Source of the DNA: an uncultured Lachnospiraceae bacterium
GTDB lineage: Bacteria > Bacillota > Clostridia > Lachnospirales > Lachnospiraceae
Assembly (NCBI GenBank): GCA_934293575.1
Contig: CAKQYU010000002.1
Span: 248,001 to 312,000 of the forward strand
Length of the DNA stretch: 64,000 nt
Direction of reading: 5' to 3'
Shown: one piece after another, positions 10,572 through 18,850 of the stretch
Position numbering within the stretch: the stretch's first letter is position 1
Layout of the letters: every line of letters starts with the position of its first letter
Notes under the pieces: generated by a model
What the model saw: only the letters and a program-made list of their open reading frames with translations
The model's database searches: none
Told to the model about the DNA's origin: nothing
Program-made: the position numbers and the translations under genes

Positions 10572-11870
10572 ATGGCAGAAAATAATGATGTTGCAATCAA
10601 CTTGGACCCGGAAAGGACGGTATCCGCATCTTCCGAACGTGTTATTTTCACAAAGGAGATGAAGAAGGATTATACAATTTTAATACCGGATATGCTGCCG
10701 ACACATTTTCGATTGTTACGGACGATTTTCACACAGAACGGATATAAGGTAGCTTTGTTAAAAAATACGGGAAGAAGAGTTGTGGATACCGGATTAAAAT
10801 ATGTACATAATGATACCTGTTATCCGGCTTTGCTGGTTATTGGTCAGATGATCAGTGCATTGCAGAGCGGAAAATATGATGTGGATAAGGTGGCATTGAT
10901 TATTACACAGACAGGAGGAGGATGCAGGGCATCAAATTATATCCATCTGTTGCGTAAGGCATTGATAAAGGCCGGCTTGTCACAGGTTCCTGTTATTTCG
11001 TTAAATCTTTCCGGATTAGAGAGTAATCCGGGATTTAAGCTGACAATCGAAATGATTTATCAGGCGTTTATCGGACTGGCATATGGTGATTTGTTCATGC
11101 TTTTAAAAAATCAGGTGCGTTCGTATGAAATAAATAAGGGGGATGCGGATGCGGTAATCGATAAATGGTGTAAAATATTATCCAAACAATTCCGTCAGAG
11201 GAAAGGATATACACCAAAGGGCGTAGAAAAAAACATGAAGGCAATTGTAGAGGATTTTGCTGCAATTCCGATTTCCGGCGAGAAAAAGACAAGGGTTGGT
11301 ATTGTAGGAGAGATTTATGTAAAATATTCTTCTATGGCAAATAACAATTTGGAAGAGTTTTTAGTAAGTCAGGACTGTGAAGTAATGGTTCCGGGTGTTA
11401 TGGGCTTTATGATGTTCAAGATTGATAACCGGATTGAGGATATTAATCTGTATGGTGGTAATCCTGCCAAGAAAAAAGTGTGCCAGGCTTTGATGAAGTA
11501 TTGCCGTGTTCTGGAAAATGCAATTACCGATGCGGTTACAAAATATAGTGATTTTACACCTCCCGCAAAATATGCACATGTAAAGGAACTGGTAACCGGT
11601 GTGGTTGGACTTGGTAATAAAATGGGTGAAGGATGGCTTTTGACAGCAGAGATGCTCGAATTGTCAGAAAACGGATATGGAAATATCATCTGTGCACAGC
11701 CGTTTGGCTGCCTGCCAAATCATATTGTGGGAAAAGGAATGATTCGAAAGATTAAAGAAATCTATCCGCAGGCAAATATTGTACCAATTGATTATGATCC
11801 CGGTGCAACAAAGGTTAATCAGGAAAATCGAATAAAATTAATGCTCTCGGTGGCAAGAGAGGAACAATAA
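10572..11870 (+). CDS. 2-hydroxyacyl-CoA dehydratase-like component
   Basis: 432 residues, starting at ATG 10572 behind AAAGGGAGGC at the end of the upstream gene. Conserved-looking Cys motifs are NDTCYPA, GGGCRASNY and PFGCLPNH, suggesting a cluster-binding HgdB-like fold. It lacks a recognisable second dehydratase subunit beside it. The one-base gap to the 975-residue activase argues that the two proteins form one complex, with the activase passing electrons to this protein. The reaction and substrate cannot be assigned from sequence. Confidence 0.78.
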   Translation: MAENNDVAINLDPERTVSASSERVIFTKEMKKDYTILIPDMLPTHFRLLRTIFTQNGYKVALLKNTGRRVVDTGLKYVHNDTCYPALLVIGQMISALQSGKYDVDKVALIITQTGGGCRASNYIHLLRKALIKAGLSQVPVISLNLSGLESNPGFKLTIEMIYQAFIGLAYGDLFMLLKNQVRSYEINKGDADAVIDKWCKILSKQFRQRKGYTPKGVEKNMKAIVEDFAAIPISGEKKTRVGIVGEIYVKYSSMANNNLEEFLVSQDCEVMVPGVMGFMMFKIDNRIEDINLYGGNPAKKKVCQALMKYCRVLENAITDAVTKYSDFTPPAKYAHVKELVTGVVGLGNKMGEGWLLTAEMLELSENGYGNIICAQPFGCLPNHIVGKGMIRKIKEIYPQANIVPIDYDPGATKVNQENRIKLMLSVAREEQ

Positions 11871-11890
11871 GAAAGGAAAGAGGTGTTAGT

Positions 11891-13645
11891 ATGGATATTA
11901 ATAATATTCGGATGCGTAAGAATAATGAGACAGCCATAACGTTGGTTGCATTGCTGACAGCAATTTATATGGTTTTGTCTATTATTGCACGGAAATATGT
12001 ATTTAGCACAGGCTGGCTGATTGTCCAGATTGTACTCAGTGTGTTGTTGATTGGTGGATGTATTGTAATGTATAAGTTAATGGATGACAGTCCGTTGGTT
12101 AAGTTCATTGCCTGTTATTCCTTTGTAGCGGTGGCAGCAATTTCAATATTCAACAACAATGAATCCCATAATATTGTTTCGTTGTGTGTAATCATGATTA
12201 TCACATTGACGTACTTAGATGAGAGATTCAGTCTTGTGTGCGGTGGATTATGTGAGCTTGTATTGATAGTAAAAACCATTGTAATGTTTGTAAAGGTAGA
12301 TGCAACAACAGGTGGTGTGTGGTTGTTTTTGGTTGTTTTCTTTGCCGTTATGTCCTATTGCTTGTATATGACAGCATTAAATGTGGTACAGGTTCAGAAA
12401 ACGGATCAGCAGGAAATTCAATACCATTTAATGTATCAGGAAGAGATTACACAGAACATGGTTGGGGTAGTGGAAAACGGAAATCAGCATATTGAAGCGT
12501 TGCAGACAACCTTAGATAGCTTTCATGACGCAACGGATGAGGTTGCAAGAAGTGTGGATGCAATTTCACACGGTGTTACAGAAACTGCATTAAGTATAGA
12601 AAATCAGACAGATATGACATCGCAGATACAGGGAATCATTGATCAGTTGATTGATGTGAAAGATCATACCCTGACATCTGCCAATCAGGCAGTTGTGGCA
12701 ACGGAAACCGGTGGAAAGATTGTTGCCCAGTTAAAAGAAAAATCCGATGATATTGCGGTTGCAAATAAGAGTGTAACGGAGGTTGCATTGGAATTGCAGG
12801 AGAAGATAGAATCTGCAGAAGAGATTACACAGTTAATTTATCAGGTATCATCCCAAACTAATTTATTGGCGTTGAATGCATCGATTGAGGCTGCCAGAGC
12901 CGGTGAAGCGGGAAGAGGATTTTCGGTTGTTGCAGATGAAATTCGTAAGCTGGCGGATAATACCAAACAATCAATTGATAAAATTACGGAATTATTACAG
13001 GGAATTACTCAGTTGTCGAATCAGACAGCCCAGCTTGTAAACAATTCGGTAGAGGCTTCAAACGCACAGGCCCTGTATATTGATGAGGTAACAAATGCAT
13101 TTGAAAGTATTGCGGGTGTAGTGGAAGAATTACATAGCAATATGACAAGTCTTGACAGCCTAAGTGTGAATTTAAGTGACAGTAATAATGTAATTATTGA
13201 AAGCTTGATGAATCAGCAGGCAAGCAGTGAAGAGATGGCAGCAAATGCACAGTCTTCTGCAGAATTGAGCCGCAATAACTTAGACGATTTAACAAATGTA
13301 ATCGGTGAGTTGGATGAAATTGCCAAGATTATCGGAAGCTTGAAAAATATCGAAGGTATGGAAAATGTTCAGATGTCGGCAAGTCAGCCGGACATACCGG
13401 CTCCGGTATTTACACCGGAAGCGGCTATGGAGACACCTTCAATGGAGGAAACCTCAGAGGAAACAGAGGAAGAATTGTCGCTGGAGGAAGAGAATATGGC
13501 GGATTCTTCTGAGCCGGAAGATGACGTACCGGAGGAAGAGGAAGCGAAGGAGGAACCGGAGGATGTACCGGGTGGATTTACACCACCGAGTCCGGAAAGC
13601 CTGATGAATGAAGAATATGATGATGATTGGGGAGAGAAAATCTAA
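11891..13645 (+). CDS. Methyl-accepting chemotaxis-type receptor
   Basis: 584 residues. The N-terminal ~170 residues hold a cluster of hydrophobic membrane segments with only short loops, so there is no sizeable extracellular ligand domain and no clear HAMP. The cytosolic signalling domain (about 180-460) carries the hairpin tip SSQTNLLALNASIEAARAGE, diagnostic for MCPs that couple to CheA/CheW. The final ~100 residues are Glu/Pro-rich and disordered in appearance. It starts 20 bases after the dehydratase-like gene behind GGAAAGAGG, so it may share its transcript. The ligand is unknown; with so little outside the membrane the signal may be intramembrane or cytosolic. Confidence 0.9.
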   Translation: MDINNIRMRKNNETAITLVALLTAIYMVLSIIARKYVFSTGWLIVQIVLSVLLIGGCIVMYKLMDDSPLVKFIACYSFVAVAAISIFNNNESHNIVSLCVIMIITLTYLDERFSLVCGGLCELVLIVKTIVMFVKVDATTGGVWLFLVVFFAVMSYCLYMTALNVVQVQKTDQQEIQYHLMYQEEITQNMVGVVENGNQHIEALQTTLDSFHDATDEVARSVDAISHGVTETALSIENQTDMTSQIQGIIDQLIDVKDHTLTSANQAVVATETGGKIVAQLKEKSDDIAVANKSVTEVALELQEKIESAEEITQLIYQVSSQTNLLALNASIEAARAGEAGRGFSVVADEIRKLADNTKQSIDKITELLQGITQLSNQTAQLVNNSVEASNAQALYIDEVTNAFESIAGVVEELHSNMTSLDSLSVNLSDSNNVIIESLMNQQASSEEMAANAQSSAELSRNNLDDLTNVIGELDEIAKIIGSLKNIEGMENVQMSASQPDIPAPVFTPEAAMETPSMEETSEETEEELSLEEENMADSSEPEDDVPEEEEAKEEPEDVPGGFTPPSPESLMNEEYDDDWGEKI

Positions 13646-13657
13646 TCTGGAATATCG

Positions 13658-13689
13658 AAGGATTAAATTCGACAGAATTTAATCCTTTT
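13658..13689 (+). terminator. Rho-independent terminator after the receptor gene
   Basis: Inverted repeat AAGGATTAAATTC / GAATTTAATCCTT with a 4-base loop, followed by a short T-rich run. It closes the activase-receptor transcript. Confidence 0.75.
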
Positions 13690-13721
13690 CTTCTACCTAT
13701 TCCAAATACATAGGAGGAAAT

Positions 13722-13997
13722 ATGTTTCGAGTTTGGGGAAAAATAATGAAAGATAACCGGTTGGTTAAGGATACGGTTGTTGAGATTGCAAACAATGATA
13801 TGAGCAGGACGAAAAAGACATATGAGGCGTTGGATGAAATGTGCCGTACCTTTGATCTTGCAAGACCGATTTGGTTAGAGACAAACAAAAAAGAGTTTAT
13901 CCGTCTGGCAAAAACCAGATTTACACAGGACAGCTTTATAGAGACAATTGATTTTGATTATCTGGAGTTTCATGTGATAGAGGAAGATTATGGATGA
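13722..13997 (+). CDS. Hypothetical protein, 91 residues
   Basis: Not recognised. Soluble, mixed charged protein with no membrane segment and no Cys motif; it contains an Arg/Lys-rich middle (SRTKKTYEALDEMCRTFDLA) and an acidic C-terminus. The start at 13722 sits behind AGGAGG; a second ATG at codon 9 is also possible. The strong ribosome site and clean frame between a terminator and the htrA control region support a real gene. It could be expressed alone. Confidence 0.7.
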   Translation: MFRVWGKIMKDNRLVKDTVVEIANNDMSRTKKTYEALDEMCRTFDLARPIWLETNKKEFIRLAKTRFTQDSFIETIDFDYLEFHVIEEDYG

Positions 13998-13999
13998 CT

Positions 14000-14056
14000 G
14001 TCACAAAAAGAAAACATTATCGTCACAATTCTGTCACAAACCATTGTTAGTATAAA
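14000..14056 (+). promoter_or_regulatory. Phased direct repeats and likely -10 of the htrA promoter
   Basis: GTCACAA occurs at 14000, 14022 and 14033, i.e. 22 and 11 bases apart, all on one face of the helix; the slot at 14011 (AAAACAT) would be a degenerate fourth copy. TATAAA follows at 14051-14056, with no good -35, so the third copy overlaps the -35 zone. This is the geometry of an OmpR/PhoB-type response-regulator site activating a weak promoter. The regulator is not identified. Confidence 0.55.
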
Positions 14057-14105
14057 ACCATAAATTGCAAATACAATATGTAACAGATAGAAAGGTGATG
14101 TTATT

Positions 14106-15713
14106 ATGGAAGAAAATAATACGCAAAAGGATCAGGGCATTGAGAATATGCCGGAGAAACAAAATTCTGATGCAACAGAGATTTCAAAAGAAGAAGCAGC
14201 GCAGATTGTAGAAGCTTCAGCCGAACAAAGTGTTAATATGCAGACGGTACAGAGTATTGAAAATCCGAAAAAGGAAGAATCCGCAGGATATCAATATTAT
14301 AATTCAGCATCTTTTGTAAATCCGCAACAGACAGTGGAAGATATTCATTCAAAGAAAGATAAGAAGAAACACACTTCAAAGAAGAAGGGGAACGGAATAT
14401 TAAAGAAAACTTCCAAGTTTATCGGAGCAGCCGCTGCTTTCGGATTGATAGCAGGTTCGGTTATGGTTGGTGTGGATGCCGTTGGCAATAAAGTGTTTGG
14501 CAAAAATCAGATTGCATCCACAGAAATCGCAACGGTAGCAACAACATCAAAAGATACAGGATCTTCTTCATCTGCTGAGGTTGCAGATGTTGTGGAAAAT
14601 GTTATGCCATCAATTGTTTCTGTTACCAATAAGTCTGTACAAACCGTACAGTCATGGTTCCAGTCTTATCAGACAGAAGTTACCGGTGTCGGTTCCGGAA
14701 TTATTATCGGACAGACAGATGATGAGGTTTTAATTGTAACCAATAATCACGTAATTGATAATGCAAATGAAATTACAATTACATTTGCAGACGATACATC
14801 GGTAGCAGCAAGTGTAAAGGGAGTAGATTCTGTATCGGATTTGGCAGTGGTTGCAGTAAAGACAAAGGACATGGATAAAGATACATTGGACAATATCAAA
14901 GTAGCAGCACTTGGTTCTTCTGATAATTTGAGAGTCGGTGATTCTGCTATTGCAATCGGTAATGCATTAGGTTATGGTCAGTCCGTAACGGTAGGTTATA
15001 TCAGTGCATTGGATCGTGAGGTAGAGGCAGAGGATGCATCTACAATTAAGATGTTACAGACGGATGCCGCAATCAATCCGGGTAACAGTGGAGGTGCATT
15101 ATTGAATGAAAAAGGCGAAGTCATTGGAATTAATTCCGCTAAGTATGTAGACAGTACGGTAGAAGGAATGGGATATGCAATTCCGATTTCAGATGCGATT
15201 CCGATTATTAACGATTTGATGAATCAAAAAGTGATTGCAGAAGATGAACAGGGATATTTAGGTATTCAGGGGAATGATATTACAGAAGAGTATGCACAGG
15301 GCTTTGGAATGCCGAAGGGTGTATATGTTGTTAAGATTTTAGAGGATTCACCGGCTAGTGATTGTGGATTAAAAGCAGGTGATATTATTACAAGCTTTGC
15401 AGGCAGAGATATTTCAAGCATGGAGAATCTGCAAAGTATCTTATCCGGTAAAAAAGCCGGAGAGGAAGTGACCATGGTTATTGAACGTAATAATGAAAAA
15501 GGTGAGTACGAAGAGGTTGAGTTAAAGGTAACGCTTGGAGCGAAAAAAGATATGCCGGAAAGTGCAGGCAGCTCATCAAATCAATCAACGCAGCAGTCAA
15601 CACAGGAGGATTCTCAGTCTAACGATGATGCAACAACAGAACAAAACAGTACAGAGAATCAGAACATTCCAAAAGAATTCAGGGATGAATTGGAACAGTT
15701 CTTCCAAAACTAA
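14106..15713 (+). CDS. htrA: HtrA/DegP-type membrane-anchored serine protease
   Basis: 535 residues. A ~95-residue acidic, Gln/Glu-rich cytosolic N-terminus precedes one membrane segment (about 100-122). The extracytoplasmic trypsin-like domain has the triad His215 (TNNHVID), Asp245 (VSDLAVV) and Ser328 (GNSGGA). One PDZ domain spans about 377-475 (GYLGIQG, GLKAGDIITSFAG). The tail is Ser/Gln/Asn-rich. Known role of the family: degradation and chaperoning of misfolded secreted proteins, usually induced by envelope stress. AAAGGTGATG precedes the ATG. The upstream phased repeats fit two-component control. Confidence 0.95.
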   Translation: MEENNTQKDQGIENMPEKQNSDATEISKEEAAQIVEASAEQSVNMQTVQSIENPKKEESAGYQYYNSASFVNPQQTVEDIHSKKDKKKHTSKKKGNGILKKTSKFIGAAAAFGLIAGSVMVGVDAVGNKVFGKNQIASTEIATVATTSKDTGSSSSAEVADVVENVMPSIVSVTNKSVQTVQSWFQSYQTEVTGVGSGIIIGQTDDEVLIVTNNHVIDNANEITITFADDTSVAASVKGVDSVSDLAVVAVKTKDMDKDTLDNIKVAALGSSDNLRVGDSAIAIGNALGYGQSVTVGYISALDREVEAEDASTIKMLQTDAAINPGNSGGALLNEKGEVIGINSAKYVDSTVEGMGYAIPISDAIPIINDLMNQKVIAEDEQGYLGIQGNDITEEYAQGFGMPKGVYVVKILEDSPASDCGLKAGDIITSFAGRDISSMENLQSILSGKKAGEEVTMVIERNNEKGEYEEVELKVTLGAKKDMPESAGSSSNQSTQQSTQEDSQSNDDATTEQNSTENQNIPKEFRDELEQFFQN

Positions 15714-15738
15714 GACTTTCTTATAGATATATTTATAT

Positions 15739-15789
15739 AAAACTCCTATATGGATTCCTATAATTTATGGAATCTGTATAGGAGTTTTC
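15739..15789 (+). terminator. Rho-independent terminator of htrA
   Basis: Long hairpin: AAAACTCCTATA at 15739-15750 pairs with TATAGGAGTTTT at 15777-15788, with an inner GGATTCC/GGAATC stem. Confidence 0.85.
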
Positions 15790-15877
15790 TTCTGTTTTTG
15801 TGAAAATGTATAAATGGAATCAGAAAAAGCTGGATTTTGTGTACAATGTGATATATAATTCTCTATATGTTGTATGG

Positions 15878-15897
15878 TTTGATGGAATGTCATCAAA
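15878..15897 (+). promoter_or_regulatory. Short dyad before the GGDEF gene
   Basis: TTTGATG, 6 bases, CATCAAA: a perfect 7-base inverted repeat that ends 4 bases before AAAGGAG. It could be an operator or an mRNA hairpin. No promoter was firmly placed in front of it. Confidence 0.3.
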
Positions 15898-15913
15898 TTC
15901 AAAGGAGAAGATT

Positions 15914-18223
15914 ATGGGAAAACGAATGAATATCGCACTCTGTGTGGGGATGATTGAGAATGCATTTACCAATTCAATAATAGATGGTGCCATGTTAGGC
16001 GCAAAGGACATAGATGCCAATTTGTTTATTCTGCCGGTAGGTATTATAGATGCACAGTATGATAATGTCGGTGCGAATTGTTATCGATATCAGTATAATA
16101 CGTTAACTTCTGTAATTCATGCAAAATCATTTGACGCAGTTGTATTAGAATACGGAACCGTTACTTCTTTTTTAGATGAAGAACAAAAAAGTGAATTTTT
16201 ACGTCAGTTTGATGGAATTCCGATTATGTTGGTGGCTGGAGAGCGTGAGGGATATTCCAGTGTCTGTGTTGATAATAAAACCGGTTTGGAGGAAGTGATT
16301 TCTTATCTGATTGAGGAAAAATCCTGTACCCGGATTGGCTTTGTCAGTGGACCGCCTACAAGTCAGGATGCGAATGAACGATTGGAAGTATTTCGTGATA
16401 CGGTACGCAAATACAATCTGGATTTATCTGATGACTATGTGGTATATGGGAATTTTTCTGAATTTTCGGAAGGGGTAGTGGAACAGTTGTTGGATGCACA
16501 TCCCGATATACAGGCAATTGTCTGTGCCAATGACCAGATGGCATGCGGCTGCTATAATGTTTTGAAGGAACATAACAAAAAACCGGGAGTGGATGTTTAT
16601 GTGACCGGATTTGATAATTCCGCTACAGCCATGATGCTGATGCCTCCGCTTACCAGTGTAAGAGCGGAGACCAAGGAACTTGGGTATATGGCAGTTAAGA
16701 AATGTCTGGATCTGGTACGGAAGGAGCAATGTAAAAATCTGGTTCCTACACGTATGGTTGCCAGACAGTCGACCGGAAGTTCCAGTGACATTTCAATAGA
16801 TCTTTCAAATGAAAAGGGAATCGTTTATGATGCCCGGTATATCAAAAATCTTGCAGATATAACATTTTTAAAATTCTTTAATAATTATTATGAGAGCAAT
16901 GAAACGAATCACATGAAAGGAATCGTTGAAAATTTCTTTGATTATTATCTGCATCTGGTGGATGATGAGGGAAAATTATGTTTTGATCGGAAACGGTTTT
17001 TGGACGAGTGCGAGAAATTTAGTCAGACATATCGGAATGGGTACATTGAATTGGATGATTTTATATCTGTAATTTATATGTTATACCATCACATTAATTA
17101 TAAAATTGAATCAGAAACAGAGCGATTGGTATTGGTTGAAGCGATTACCGCGATGAATCAGGAAATGATTAGCAATGTGACCAAAAAGCAATTGATTGAT
17201 GCGGAAAAAACCAAGCTGTTTGAGGTGTCTTTAACCAACATTACAAGGGATATGTTACAAAATGCCGATTCGGAAAGTGCAAAATATGAAACGGTTATCA
17301 GTAAGCTTCAATATATGGGTTTTGAATCCAGTTATATTTTTTCATATGGGAGTGGAATTACGCATACCGGTGAGGATACATGGAATCCGGTGGATTATGT
17401 TTATGTAAAGGGATATCGTAATCAGGATAAACAGGAATTTTTTACAGGAAAAGAAAAACGATTATCCATTGCAAATTTATTCCGGTCTTCTCTTATGCCG
17501 GATGACCGTCCGGTCAGTATGCTTGTGATGCCAATCTTTTCGGGAACGGAACAATTTGGATTGATATTAACGGAATCTGAATTGGATTATTTCCGTTATG
17601 CTTCTCAGATTGTGTGTCAGGTTGGTGTTTCCGTTGAAGTTATGGAAATTATAAAAAAACAGAATGCCATCAAGAAAGAATTGGAAAAAGAGCTAAGTAA
17701 GATGGCTGAAAATAACAAGATGTTAGATGCCATGAGTCATACCGATGCATTGACCGGAATCTGTAATCGAAGAGGATTTCAGGTGGAAGCAAGTGCAATT
17801 CTTAAGAATCCGTCCAATTACGGCAAACGTGCCGTTGCTATATATGCGGATATGGACTGCTTGAAGATTGTAAATGATGAGTTCGGACATGATGAAGGTG
17901 ATTTTTCGTTAAGGACGATAGCCGATACATTGACGGAGTCATTCCGCAGCTCGGATGTGGTCGCAAGAATGGGTGGTGATGAGTTTGCGGCATTCAGTCT
18001 TGCATCTTATGCCCATTTTGAAGATAAAATCAAAAAGAGAATCCAAAGTATTCTGATGGAGAAGAATATCAATGATAAGCCATATTATGTAAATATGAGT
18101 ATTGGTACTTATGAATTTATTATTGATGAACATTCAGATATTGATGAAATTCTGGGATATGCAGACCGTGCATTATACGAAGAGAAAAAGAATAAAGTAA
18201 AAGTCGTCTACAAAAATAAATAA
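15914..18223 (+). CDS. Cytosolic periplasmic-binding-protein-like sensor fused to GGDEF diguanylate cyclase
   Basis: 769 residues from the ATG behind AAAGGAG. Residues 1 to ~270 look like a LacI/RbsB-type sugar-binding sensor (NIALCVGMIENAFTNSIIDG, RIGFVSGP, AIVCANDQMACG, VTGFDNSATA) without signal peptide, DNA-binding helix or membrane segment. A middle region (~270-600) is unassigned. The GGDEF domain (about 610-765) has an intact GGDEF at 687-691, preceded by DMDCLKIVNDEFGHD and by RSSD at the right spacing for a product-inhibition I-site. The expected product is cyclic di-GMP, controlled by a cytosolic small ligand, perhaps a sugar (inference). The N-terminal start further upstream is unlikely. 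Confidence 0.88.
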   Translation: MGKRMNIALCVGMIENAFTNSIIDGAMLGAKDIDANLFILPVGIIDAQYDNVGANCYRYQYNTLTSVIHAKSFDAVVLEYGTVTSFLDEEQKSEFLRQFDGIPIMLVAGEREGYSSVCVDNKTGLEEVISYLIEEKSCTRIGFVSGPPTSQDANERLEVFRDTVRKYNLDLSDDYVVYGNFSEFSEGVVEQLLDAHPDIQAIVCANDQMACGCYNVLKEHNKKPGVDVYVTGFDNSATAMMLMPPLTSVRAETKELGYMAVKKCLDLVRKEQCKNLVPTRMVARQSTGSSSDISIDLSNEKGIVYDARYIKNLADITFLKFFNNYYESNETNHMKGIVENFFDYYLHLVDDEGKLCFDRKRFLDECEKFSQTYRNGYIELDDFISVIYMLYHHINYKIESETERLVLVEAITAMNQEMISNVTKKQLIDAEKTKLFEVSLTNITRDMLQNADSESAKYETVISKLQYMGFESSYIFSYGSGITHTGEDTWNPVDYVYVKGYRNQDKQEFFTGKEKRLSIANLFRSSLMPDDRPVSMLVMPIFSGTEQFGLILTESELDYFRYASQIVCQVGVSVEVMEIIKKQNAIKKELEKELSKMAENNKMLDAMSHTDALTGICNRRGFQVEASAILKNPSNYGKRAVAIYADMDCLKIVNDEFGHDEGDFSLRTIADTLTESFRSSDVVARMGGDEFAAFSLASYAHFEDKIKKRIQSILMEKNINDKPYYVNMSIGTYEFIIDEHSDIDEILGYADRALYEEKKNKVKVVYKNK

Positions 18224-18240
18224 TAAAATGGAACGATTTG

Positions 18241-18292
18241 AAAAAACAGTTCAGATAATGTTAATTGTGAACATTATCTGAACTGTTTTTTT
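18241..18292 (+). terminator. Rho-independent terminator of the GGDEF gene
   Basis: Perfect 22-base inverted repeat (AAAAAACAGTTCAGATAATG... with its complement) and 7-base loop, ending in a T run. Being A-rich at its 5' side, it may also work on the other strand. Confidence 0.9.
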
Positions 18293-18298
18293 GTTCTA

Positions 18299-18326
18299 TT
18301 GACAATTAAAAGTGTTTGGATATAAT
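18299..18326 (+). promoter_or_regulatory. Consensus sigma-A promoter of the marR-ABC operon
   Basis: TTGACA, 16 bases, TATAAT: both hexamers match consensus. The start point should fall near 18333, inside the dyad described next. Confidence 0.85.
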
Positions 18327-18329
18327 GAA

Positions 18330-18350
18330 ATAGTTTCCTATGGAAAGTAT
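18330..18350 (+). promoter_or_regulatory. Candidate MarR operator
   Basis: ATA-G-TTTCC-TAT-GGAAA-G-TAT is a dyad symmetric about its centre. It covers the predicted transcription start, as expected for an autorepressing MarR protein, and lies 16 bases before the marR start. Confidence 0.5.
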
Positions 18351-18366
18351 ATAGAAGGAGGCTCGT

Positions 18367-18834
18367 ATGGAAGTGAATGATGAAGAATTGACAAAGGAAC
18401 TTCTCAGAGTATTGCAAAGGTGTCATCATTGTAAACCGAAGTTTAAGGGGGATGGTGACCTGGCAAATATTGAATTCTTTATGTTGTTGGGACTGGCGGC
18501 TTTTATTGAACAAAAAGAGAAAAGCGGTGAGTCCGGTGTAACATTGGGCGAATTTGTGAAAGCAGGAGGAATGTCTTTATCTGCAGCATCCCGGAAAATC
18601 AGTATTTTTGAAAAAAAGGGCTATGTGAAAAGAGAGGCTTCAAAAGAAGATCATCGAAAAGTTTATATCCATCTGACCCCGAAGGGATTGGATATCTGTG
18701 AGAGGGAAAAACAAAAGAAAAACCATATGTTAAGGGAACTGATTGCCCAAATGGGTGAAACAGATATGAAACAGTTAATCGTATTATCCAATAAGGCGGT
18801 TGATATATTGGAAAATATTAATCGTAATACATGA
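18367..18834 (+). CDS. MarR family transcriptional regulator
   Basis: 155 residues with the MarR winged helix: GMSLSAASRKISIFEKKGYVKRE (recognition helix and following strand, about 71-93) and the wing DHRKVYIHLTPKG (about 99-111). A CHHC motif near residues 19-22 could serve as a redox or metal switch. AAGGAGG precedes the ATG. It is the first gene of a three-gene unit with two ABC half-exporters, the usual arrangement for a ligand-responsive repressor of its own drug exporter. The dyad at the promoter is its likely site. Confidence 0.92.
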   Translation: MEVNDEELTKELLRVLQRCHHCKPKFKGDGDLANIEFFMLLGLAAFIEQKEKSGESGVTLGEFVKAGGMSLSAASRKISIFEKKGYVKREASKEDHRKVYIHLTPKGLDICEREKQKKNHMLRELIAQMGETDMKQLIVLSNKAVDILENINRNT

Positions 18835-18850
18835 TAGGAAGGAGCAGAAA

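Noticed and set aside
18800..18850. 17-codon extension of the first ABC half-exporter overlapping marR
   Set aside because: AAGGAGC is placed for the ATG at 18851; the earlier start lies inside marR without a site.
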